From positions 1 through 8,893 of the forward strand of contig CALBLB010000290.1 in the NCBI GenBank assembly GCA_937896115.1: DNA of 8,893 nt, given 5' to 3'. Positions 1-6,603 of this stretch are shown here, one piece after another; within the stretch, counting starts at the first letter, position 1; each line of letters begins with the position of its first letter. The position numbers were made by a program, and so were the translations under genes. Under the pieces are notes generated by a model. It saw nothing but the letters and a program-made list of their open reading frames with translations, searched no databases and was not told where the DNA came from. Source of the DNA: an uncultured Succinatimonas sp. (lineage in GTDB: Bacteria; Pseudomonadota; Gammaproteobacteria; Enterobacterales; Succinivibrionaceae).

Positions 1-467
1 TAAGTATTAAAAACAAATAATATTATTTATTATCAATACATTAACTTGTTAAAAACTATCTTTTGTGCTTGTTGATAAAAATAAAATAAATCGCTTGGCG
101 ACAGCATAAAACTCCGGCTGTTTCGGACTATTTTTAGTCTTTTGTAAGAATGTTATCTATTTTAAAATCAAATAAATAACTTATTTTTCTAATCTTTAAC
201 CACCATCTGATTCACTTGATGTCGGCAAAAATTACGCCTATGTCCTTCTGTCTTTATCCTGATTAAAAACTCCGGTATTTTTTGAAAACCCTTTGGCATA
301 TGCCTTCATTCCTAAGGTTTTAAAAATGTCATACTTGTCTTGAAAATAAGGTTATTTATTTGTTTTTGCGGGCTTTAATCAAAAAAAATTTATACGAAAA
401 TGTTAAGCTTGGTAAAAGATCGGATGGTGACAAGCGGTGATTTAAACGTAAACAGGATGATGAGACT
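1..467. other. AT-rich non-coding leader upstream of hsdR
   Basis: No credible gene is visible in this stretch on either strand. The longest forward reading frames are only a few codons, apart from a 31-codon frame at 400-495 that lacks a ribosome binding site and runs into hsdR. G+C is about 28% over the first 420 bases, against roughly 45-50% in the neighbouring coding DNA. It holds a 14-bp AT palindrome (15-28), a short stem GACTA/TAGTC followed by four T (126-143), the 10-base direct repeat AAAACTCCGG (108-117 and 266-275), and an imperfect inverted repeat (277-327). The hsdR promoter must lie here or further left. The best candidate I found is TTGCGG (366-371) with TATACG (391-396), but the 19-base spacer and poor matches make it weak. 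Confidence 0.7.
277..327. repeat. Imperfect inverted repeat in the hsdR leader
   Basis: The left arm ATTTTT (277-282) and AAAACC (285-290) pairs with GGTTTT (316-321) and AAAAAT (322-327), leaving T283-G284 bulged. The stem continues inward with TT/AA and GG/CC pairs around one bulge and one mismatch, giving about 16 base pairs and a 14-base loop. A competing 10-bp palindrome, GGCATATGCC (295-304), lies in the inner part. No run of T follows, so it is not a standard terminator. It may be an operator, a leader RNA fold, or chance in AT-rich DNA. Confidence 0.4.
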
Positions 468-3400
468 ATGGCTGTTGAGAATTTTAAATTTTTAAACGCA
501 AAGTTTCCTTCGTTGGCATTTTTGGGCAGCAAAGCCGAGCAATATGTGCAAAGCGATCCCAATTCATCGTTGCTTAAAGCAGGAATGCTTGGGGAAAATC
601 TCGTCAACCTTATTTATACATATACCAAAGAGCCTTTACCTCCTGAGAAATACAACAACGCTAAGGGCAGGATCAATAACCTGCACTTTAAACGCTTTCT
701 TTCTGACGATATGGCTAATTTTCTTCATAAGATCAGAGAAATGCGCAACAAGGCGGCTCATGAGGGATTTGCGTCTCAGGCTGTTGCCAAAATCGTCTTG
801 CAAATGGCCTTCGGCGTGTCCCAGTGGTTCATGAAGGTTTACGGGGATCCTGATTTTAAATTTCAGCATTTTGTCGATCCAACTGCAGTGCAGGCAAATA
901 GTGCCGGTGAAAAAATTGAGGAAAGCTCGAAGCAGAAGCTTGATGATGAGCATAAAGAACGCGAGCTTATTAAGCAGGATGAATTAAGGGCCGGCGCTCA
1001 TATCGTGCAGGATCGAGAGAAGATAAAAACGGCATCGCTTCAGGCCTCGTTAAAACGCCCTAAGGATGAACGCGAAACCCGCATGCTGATAGACATGCAG
1101 TTGCAGGAAGTTGGCTGGGAAGCCGATACGGAGAATTTACGTTACGCAAAAGGCGTAAGACCTGAAAAAGGCAGAAATCTTGCCATTGCCGAGTGGCCTA
1201 CAAAGCCTGTGACTGCGGATAATCGCGGTAAATGTTATGTGGATTACGCCTTGTTTGCCGGGTTGCAATTGGTGGGATTTATCGAAGCCAAAGCATTTGA
1301 TAAAGATATCAGCACGGTTATAGACGATCAGGGAAAGTTTTACGCTTCTCATGTAAGGGATGAGGATGAGCGTTACACCGCAGAAGGTTTCGGTCCTTAT
1401 AGGGTACCTTTTGTATTTGCCGCCAACGGACGCAGTTATCTTGAACAATATAAAGAAAAATCAGGGATCTGGTCTTTGGATCTGCGTTATAGCGATGCCA
1501 AAGCTCAGGCTTTGAGAGGCTGGCCTTCTCCTCAAAATTTGCTTGAAAAATTGACGGAGAATGTAGATGCAGCGGCAAGACGACTTCAACAAGAACCTTT
1601 GGATGCCTTGGTAGATCCTGACGGACTTAATTTAAGACCTTATCAGGTGGATGCGGTAAGAGCTGTTGAAAAAAGCATTTTGAACGGTCAGGAAAAAATT
1701 CTCTTGGCTATGGCTACCGGTACAGGTAAAACCCGTACGGTATTGGGCATCATTTATCGCATGTTAAAGAGCAGGCGTTTTAACCGCATACTCTATCTTG
1801 TGGATCGTAATTCCTTGGGAGAGCAGACTCAGGATGTTTTTTCCGAAGTAAGACTTGAACGCAAAATGCCGCTTAGCAGCATCTACAACATCAGAAAGTT
1901 GGGAGATCTCGACGAGGATATAGTTTCGGTAAGCGTGCAGGTATCTACCGTGCAGAGTATGGTACGACGCATATTAAATTACGAATCAGACGGTGACGGG
2001 GCCAAGCCTGCAGTAGGTGATTTTGATTTGGTGATCATCGATGAGGCTCACCGCGGTTATATCCTCGATAAGGAGCTTTCTGATGAGGAAATGCTCTACA
2101 GCGATCAGAGGGATTTTCAAAGTAAATATCGCTCGGTGGTGGATTATTTCTCAGCAGTTAAGATTGCTTTGACTGCAACCCCTGCAATGCACACCGTCAC
2201 TATCTTCGGGGAGCCTGTTTATACCTATTCTTACCGTCAGGCGGTGATGGACGGCATGTTGGTGGATTTTGACGCACCGCATGTCATCAAGACCAAGTTG
2301 TCTGAAAAAGGCATTCATTATCAAAAAGGTGAGGAGCTTGAGTATTACGATCCGGTGAACCAAACCGTAGATACTATGCATCTTGATGATGAGTTGAATT
2401 TTGATGTAGAGCAATTCAATAAAACGGTGATCACGGAGAATTTCAACCGTGAAGTGTTGAAAGCAGTGGCCGATGATATCGATCCCGAATCCCCTGATGT
2501 TGAAGGCAAAACTTTAATCTATGCAGTAAACGATGCTCATGCTGATCAGGTGGTGAATATTCTGCGTGAAATTTATTCAAAACGCGGGCTTGATAATGAT
2601 GCCATCGTCAAGATCACCGGTCATACCGGGGACGGTGATCAGAAAAAGATCCGCGAGCAAATAAGGCGCTTTAAGTCAGAGCGTTATCCGAGCATAGTCG
2701 TAACCGTAGATCTGCTCACCACCGGGATAGATATTCCTCAAATCACCCGTCTGGTGTTTTTACGAGCGGTGAAATCCCGCATACTCTTTGAACAGATGCT
2801 GGGGCGTGCTACCAGATTGTGTCCTGAGATTGGTAAAGATCATTTTGAGATCTACGATGCGGTCGGAGCTTGTGAAGCCATGAACAATTTCACGACCATG
2901 AAACCGGTGGTGCAAAAACCTAATGAAAGCTTTTCAGAACTTATTGAACGTTTGAAAACGGCAGATTCAGATGATGAGGCGAAGTTTCAAGCAGAAGCCG
3001 TGATCGCCAAATTAAGACGCAAGCAAAAGGTTATGGATGAGGAGGCTACAGCTCATTTTAAAGATTTGAGCGGTAAAACTCCCGAGGAGTTTATTCGCAC
3101 TGCGGCACATCAGAATTCACCTGCTTTGGTAAAACAGTTTCTTTTGGAAAATGAAGAGTATGTAAAAGCTCTTGATAGGATCAAAGCGCGTAAGGGGCAT
3201 GTTGTGGTGGTGTCCCATGATGAAGATGAGCTTACCGCTCATGAAAGGTTATATTTGGGCAATTACGGTGAAAAGTACGAACATCCTGAGGACTACCTTG
3301 AGGCGTTTAATCGTTATTTAAAAGAAAACCGCGAATCGGTGGAAATCTTAAATCTCATCTGTACCAGACCGCGCGATCTTTCAAGGCAGTCCTTAAAAAG

Positions 3401-3821
3401 CCTTTTGGCCAAACTTGATGAAGCCGGTTTTTCCAAACAACAGTTAAGCAGTGCCTTAAAGAGCATCAATACGGCAACCGACGAGGAAATGAGTTTTGAC
3501 ATCATTTCCATAGTGCGCAATATCGCCATCAATGAACCTCTTGAAGATCACAAAGCAAAGGTTATGCGTGCTGTTAAAGAATTGAAGCAGCGTCATAATT
3601 TTTCAAAGCAGGAAGAGAATTGGCTTAAGCGTTTTGAACAGATCCTGCTTAATGACGATATGGCCGTACTCAATGCAGAAACTTTGGATACGGATGTGCG
3701 TTTTAAATCCCAGGGAGGATTTAAACGTATCAATACCAAATATTTTGAAGGTAAACTTTCCTTCTATTTGGATGAATTTAACGAAATTATGTTTAACGAA
3801 CAGGGTAAGGCTTCATTATGA
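468..3821 (+). CDS. hsdR: Type I restriction endonuclease, R (motor and nuclease) subunit HsdR
   Basis: This is the ATP-driven DNA translocase and nuclease of a type I restriction enzyme; with HsdM and HsdS it cuts unmethylated DNA away from the recognition site. Residues about 20-125 look like the DUF4145 domain of EcoKI/EcoEI-type HsdR, with an Rx4H motif at R93-H98. A charged, probably helical linker (about 145-205) leads to a PD-(D/E)xK nuclease: D259, E273-x-K275, then Q288-x3-Y292. The superfamily 2 motor has Walker A ATGTGKT (416-422), DEAH (525-528), TATP (569-572), motif V around TTGID (751-755) and motif VI Q776xxGRxxR783. The C-terminal part (about 940-1110) fits the EcoEI_R_C domain. 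The length of 1117 residues is near the family norm of about 1100-1200, so it looks intact. The ATG at 468 is the first possible start after an in-frame stop (438-440) and has AGGA at 454-457. Its stop overlaps the hsdM start by 4 bases. Confidence 0.97.
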   Translation: MAVENFKFLNAKFPSLAFLGSKAEQYVQSDPNSSLLKAGMLGENLVNLIYTYTKEPLPPEKYNNAKGRINNLHFKRFLSDDMANFLHKIREMRNKAAHEGFASQAVAKIVLQMAFGVSQWFMKVYGDPDFKFQHFVDPTAVQANSAGEKIEESSKQKLDDEHKERELIKQDELRAGAHIVQDREKIKTASLQASLKRPKDERETRMLIDMQLQEVGWEADTENLRYAKGVRPEKGRNLAIAEWPTKPVTADNRGKCYVDYALFAGLQLVGFIEAKAFDKDISTVIDDQGKFYASHVRDEDERYTAEGFGPYRVPFVFAANGRSYLEQYKEKSGIWSLDLRYSDAKAQALRGWPSPQNLLEKLTENVDAAARRLQQEPLDALVDPDGLNLRPYQVDAVRAVEKSILNGQEKILLAMATGTGKTRTVLGIIYRMLKSRRFNRILYLVDRNSLGEQTQDVFSEVRLERKMPLSSIYNIRKLGDLDEDIVSVSVQVSTVQSMVRRILNYESDGDGAKPAVGDFDLVIIDEAHRGYILDKELSDEEMLYSDQRDFQSKYRSVVDYFSAVKIALTATPAMHTVTIFGEPVYTYSYRQAVMDGMLVDFDAPHVIKTKLSEKGIHYQKGEELEYYDPVNQTVDTMHLDDELNFDVEQFNKTVITENFNREVLKAVADDIDPESPDVEGKTLIYAVNDAHADQVVNILREIYSKRGLDNDAIVKITGHTGDGDQKKIREQIRRFKSERYPSIVVTVDLLTTGIDIPQITRLVFLRAVKSRILFEQMLGRATRLCPEIGKDHFEIYDAVGACEAMNNFTTMKPVVQKPNESFSELIERLKTADSDDEAKFQAEAVIAKLRRKQKVMDEEATAHFKDLSGKTPEEFIRTAAHQNSPALVKQFLLENEEYVKALDRIKARKGHVVVVSHDEDELTAHERLYLGNYGEKYEHPEDYLEAFNRYLKENRESVEILNLICTRPRDLSRQSLKSLLAKLDEAGFSKQQLSSALKSINTATDEEMSFDIISIVRNIAINEPLEDHKAKVMRAVKELKQRHNFSKQEENWLKRFEQILLNDDMAVLNAETLDTDVRFKSQGGFKRINTKYFEGKLSFYLDEFNEIMFNEQGKASL

Positions 3822-5227
3822 AAACCAAAGAAATCGTGCAAAAGCTGTGGAAACTTTGCGATGTTTTAAGAGATGACGGCATTACCTATCAGGATTACGT
3901 AACCGAGCTTACCTATCTCTTGTTCCTGAAAATGGCCGAAGAAACCGGAGCGGAGGAGCAGATCTTAAGCTCTTGCCGCTGGGAAGTGCTTAAATCCAAA
4001 AAAGGAACCGAACTTTTGGATAAGTATCGCGACAATTTGAAAGAGCTTGGTGAGCAGAGCGGCATAGTCGGAGATATCTATCAGGGAGCTGCCTCCAAGA
4101 TAGATGAACCGGCTAATTTGAGAAAACTCATTGATGATATAGACAAGTTGGATTGGTTTTCTGCAAAAGATGAAGGTTTGGGCGATCTTTATGAAGGATT
4201 GCTTGAGAAAAACGCTAATGAGACTAAGTCAGGAGCTGGTCAGTATTTCACTCCGCGCGTGCTCATCAATGTGATGACCGAGCTTACCAAACCTCAGCCT
4301 AAGGAAAAGTGCAACGATCCTGCCTGCGGAACTTTCGGCTTCATGATCTCGGCTTTTCAGTATGTAAAAGAGCATACCGGAGATTTGGGAGATCTGGATG
4401 AGGATACTGCTAATTTTGAAGTCAAAGAAGCCTTCACCGGATGTGAGTTGGTAGCAGGTACTCATCGTCTGGCACTTATGAATGCCATGCTTCATGGTAT
4501 AGAAGGCAGGATCCAGCACGGTGATACTTTGTCAAATGACGGTATGAAGATGAAAGGCTACGATGTGGTGCTCACCAATCCTCCTTTCGGAACGAAAAAA
4601 GGCGGAGAGCGCGCGAGCAGAACTGATCTTACTTTTCAGACCAGCAACAAACAGCTCAATTTTTTACAGCATATTTATCGCAGTTTGAACACCGGAGGAA
4701 AAGCCCGTGCGGCTGTGGTGCTTCCTGACAATGTACTCTTTGCAGAAGGCGACGGTACCCGCATCAGAACTGATCTCATGGATAAGTGCAATCTGCATAC
4801 CGTATTAAGGTTGCCCACTGGGATCTTTTATGCCAAAGGTGTTCAGACCAATGTACTGTTCTTTACAAGAGGATCTACTGATAAAGGCAATACCAAAGAA
4901 GTTTGGTTCTACGATTTGAGATCCGACATGCGCAAGATTGGTGTGAAATCTCCTTTGGTACGTGAAGATTTTGCCGGGTTTATCAAAGCATATAACGCAG
5001 AAGATCGTCACAGCATAAAAGATCCGCGTTGGTCGGTTTATACACGCGAGGAGATCGCCAAAGGTAATGACAGTTTGGATCTCGGTCTTAAAAAAGCAGA
5101 AGCACAAAACGAAGTAACGGTTGCTGAGCTCATTTCCCAAAGCGAGGATTGTCTTAATGATTTTAGAGAGGTGATGGGGGCTCTAGAGGGATTGGTTGCC
5201 GAACTTAAGGAGCTTGAATCCAAATGA
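3818..5227 (+). CDS. hsdM: Type I restriction-modification DNA methyltransferase subunit HsdM
   Basis: HsdM transfers a methyl group from S-adenosylmethionine to N6 of adenine at the site chosen by HsdS; two HsdM and one HsdS form the methylase core. The N-terminal helical HsdM_N domain covers about residues 4-120. The N6 methylase domain follows, with GQYFTPR (141-147), SAM-binding motif I DPACGTFGF (167-175) and catalytic motif IV NPPF (254-257). The stretch around LPTGIFYAKGVQTNVLFF (332-349) closely resembles EcoKI HsdM as I remember it, which favours a type IA-like system. At 469 residues it is shorter than EcoKI HsdM (about 529), but every catalytic motif is present. The start overlaps the hsdR stop as ATGA, with AAGG at 3807-3810 as ribosome binding site. 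The stop likewise overlaps hsdS, so subunit supply is probably set by translational coupling. Confidence 0.97.
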   Translation: MKTKEIVQKLWKLCDVLRDDGITYQDYVTELTYLLFLKMAEETGAEEQILSSCRWEVLKSKKGTELLDKYRDNLKELGEQSGIVGDIYQGAASKIDEPANLRKLIDDIDKLDWFSAKDEGLGDLYEGLLEKNANETKSGAGQYFTPRVLINVMTELTKPQPKEKCNDPACGTFGFMISAFQYVKEHTGDLGDLDEDTANFEVKEAFTGCELVAGTHRLALMNAMLHGIEGRIQHGDTLSNDGMKMKGYDVVLTNPPFGTKKGGERASRTDLTFQTSNKQLNFLQHIYRSLNTGGKARAAVVLPDNVLFAEGDGTRIRTDLMDKCNLHTVLRLPTGIFYAKGVQTNVLFFTRGSTDKGNTKEVWFYDLRSDMRKIGVKSPLVREDFAGFIKAYNAEDRHSIKDPRWSVYTREEIAKGNDSLDLGLKKAEAQNEVTVAELISQSEDCLNDFREVMGALEGLVAELKELESK

Positions 5228-6546
5228 TCGATATCAAAGCGTTGAAATCAAGATTTATCGATCTGGCGATCCGAGGAAAATTGGTGCCTCAGCTTGATGA
5301 AGAACCTTCAGTAGAGCAAATTGGAGAAGTTCCTGCAGAAGTTCCTTTTGAAATTCCTGAGAAGTGGAAGTGGCAAACATTATCAGATGTTGGTTATTTT
5401 ATTTCTGGTTGGACTCCAAAATCTGATTCATTAAGTTCATCTGGTGGAATTCCATACTTTAAAGTTTCTGATATGAATGAAGTTGGTAACGAGCTTTATT
5501 TACTTCATACTAATTCATTTTTAGTAAGCGGTGCAAAGGGAAGGGTGTTTGAAAAACATACCATTGTTTACCCTAAAAATGGAGGAGCTGTTTTTACTAA
5601 TAAAAGACGCTTTTTAGCTGAACGCTCTGTTGTGGACTTAAATACAGGTGGATATGTAGCAGATTCTTGTCTTGACCATAATTATGCATTTGATTTTTTA
5701 TTGAATATAGACTTCAAAAAAATTTGTAAAGGATCTGCTTTACCAACAATTGACCAGCAGAAATTACGTAATTATTTAATTCCAATTCCTCCTATTTCCG
5801 AACAGCGTCGTATCGTAATTCGCTTAAATGAAATTTTTGCACTTTTAGATAAAGCAGAAGATTGTTATCTGCGGGTACAAGATCTTGGAAAAAGCTTGAA
5901 AAACAAGTTCCTGCAGATGGCAATTGAAGGTAAGTTAGTACCTCAGATTGACGAAGAACCCTCCGTAGAGCAAATCAGAGATATTCCTGCAGAACCTCCT
6001 TTTGAAATTCCAGAGAAGTGGAAATGGGTTGAATTATCTGCAGTTGGAAATGTTGTTGGCGGAGGAACTCCAAGTACGTCTGTTTTAGATTATTGGGACG
6101 GGACAATTCCATGGTTAACACCAGCAGATATGGGGAAATTTACGTCAAAATATGTTGAAAAATGTTCAAAATTTATTACACAAAAAGGATTGGATCATAG
6201 TTCTGCTAAGTTGATGCCGAAGGGAACAGTTATACATTCATCAAGAGCACCTATTGGTTATGTGGCAATTGCCAAAGATAGTATTTGTACAAATCAAGGA
6301 TGTAAATCACTGGTACCAAATACAGAATTTGTTATATCTGAATATATTTATTTCTGTTTAATTAATAGGACAGAAGATATTAAATTTAGAGCCAGTGGGA
6401 CAACATTTAAAGAAATATCAGGACGAAACTTTGGTGAAACTTTAATTCCTCTTCCTCCTATTTCTGAACAGCGCCGTATCGTTGCTCGTTTAAATGAGCT
6501 TTTTGCTCTGGTGGACAAAATGACCGGTGTTGAAGAAAGAGAATGA
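5224..6546 (+). CDS. hsdS: Type I restriction-modification specificity subunit HsdS
   Basis: HsdS holds the enzyme on DNA and sets the bipartite target sequence. The 440 residues contain two target recognition domains (TRDs). TRD1 is about 51-184, with a GIPYFKVSDM motif at 75-84. TRD2 is about 269-406, with GGGTPS (279-284) and IPWLTPADM (295-303). Each TRD is bracketed by repeated conserved blocks: residues 14-50 match 232-268, and 185-210 match 407-432. The C-terminal end plus the N-terminal start exactly recreate the central helical spacer in length (18+23 = 41 residues), so the short C-terminus is a permutation and not a truncation. That also supports the ATG at 5224, which overlaps the hsdM stop and has AAGGAG at 5207-5212. 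Both TRDs are about 33% G+C, well below hsdM, suggesting acquired or exchanged specificity modules. The target sequence cannot be read from the protein by eye. Confidence 0.96.
   Translation: MIDIKALKSRFIDLAIRGKLVPQLDEEPSVEQIGEVPAEVPFEIPEKWKWQTLSDVGYFISGWTPKSDSLSSSGGIPYFKVSDMNEVGNELYLLHTNSFLVSGAKGRVFEKHTIVYPKNGGAVFTNKRRFLAERSVVDLNTGGYVADSCLDHNYAFDFLLNIDFKKICKGSALPTIDQQKLRNYLIPIPPISEQRRIVIRLNEIFALLDKAEDCYLRVQDLGKSLKNKFLQMAIEGKLVPQIDEEPSVEQIRDIPAEPPFEIPEKWKWVELSAVGNVVGGGTPSTSVLDYWDGTIPWLTPADMGKFTSKYVEKCSKFITQKGLDHSSAKLMPKGTVIHSSRAPIGYVAIAKDSICTNQGCKSLVPNTEFVISEYIYFCLINRTEDIKFRASGTTFKEISGRNFGETLIPLPPISEQRRIVARLNELFALVDKMTGVEERE
5263..5373 (+). repeat. HsdS conserved block preceding TRD1, copy 1
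   Basis: This 111-base segment of hsdS encodes residues 14-50 and aligns without gaps to 5917-6027. I count 21 mismatches, about 81% identity, mostly at third codon positions. It encodes the end of the helical spacer and the EIPEKWKW motif that leads into the first recognition domain. Confidence 0.85.
5776..5859 (+). repeat. HsdS conserved block following TRD1, copy 1
   Basis: This segment encodes residues 185-212 (LIPIPPISEQRR and the start of the central helix). Over its first 78 bases it matches 6442-6519 with 15 mismatches, about 81% identity. It marks the exit of the first recognition domain into the central coiled-coil spacer. Confidence 0.85.
5917..6027 (+). repeat. HsdS conserved block preceding TRD2, copy 2
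   Basis: This is the second copy of the block at 5263-5373, encoding residues 232-268. It ends the central spacer helix and leads into the second recognition domain. The longest shared runs are short (for example the 14 bases CCTTTTGAAATTCC), so the copies are old but could still align for recombination. Confidence 0.85.
6442..6525 (+). repeat. HsdS conserved block following TRD2, copy 2
   Basis: This is the second copy of the block at 5776-5859, encoding residues 407-434. The protein ends only six residues later, so the helix begun here is finished in space by the N-terminal segment of the same protein, as in the known circular model of HsdS. Confidence 0.85.
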
Positions 6547-6553
6547 CAGGAAG

Positions 6554-6576
6554 GCGCGGACTCTGTGAGTCCGCGC
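6554..6576. terminator. Perfect GC-rich hairpin between convergent genes, possible terminator
   Basis: GCGCGGACTC (6554-6563), a TGT loop, and GAGTCCGCGC (6567-6576) form an uninterrupted 10-bp stem. It starts 7 bases after the hsdS stop and lies 27 bases beyond the cdaR stop, so both convergent transcripts would fold it. Neither strand has the expected U-tract: the + strand continues with AAAAGATC and the - strand with CTTCCTG. It may act as a bidirectional transcript-end stabiliser, or as a weak or factor-assisted terminator. The fold is certain, the function is inferred. Confidence 0.5.
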
Positions 6577-6603
6577 AAAAGATCTGATTGGCGTACAAGT
6601 CGG

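Noticed and set aside
15..33. AT palindrome resembling a Fur box on the reverse strand
   Set aside because: Only about 13 of 19 positions match and the sequence is almost pure A/T, so such a match is expected by chance.
126..143. Short stem GACTA/TAGTC followed by four T, terminator-like
   Set aside because: Five base pairs with two G-C pairs are too weak, and no upstream gene end is visible to need it.
108..275. Ten-base direct repeat AAAACTCCGG (108-117 and 266-275)
   Set aside because: Only two copies with unrelated flanks; no array, attachment-site or insertion-sequence context.
366..396. Possible promoter TTGCGG with TATACG upstream of hsdR
   Set aside because: The -35 keeps only TTG, the -10 matches four of six bases, and the spacer is 19 bases; too weak in AT-rich DNA to call.
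400..495. A 31-codon reading frame from ATG 400 that overlaps the hsdR start in another frame
   Set aside because: It has no Shine-Dalgarno sequence, its product is not recognisable, and hsdR has its own AGGA site; most likely chance.
4316..4344. HsdM motif I reads DPACGTFGF instead of the common DPACGTGGF
   Set aside because: That position varies in the family (EcoKI has DPAAGTAGF as I recall), so it is not evidence of inactivity.
6541..6546. HsdS looked C-terminally truncated because only a few residues follow the last conserved block
   Set aside because: The missing helix half is supplied by the N-terminus; the combined spacer length equals the central one exactly.
6348..6578. Reverse-strand reading frame across the hsdS end
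   Set aside because: It is a shadow of hsdS and the hairpin, with no family pattern and no ribosome binding site context.
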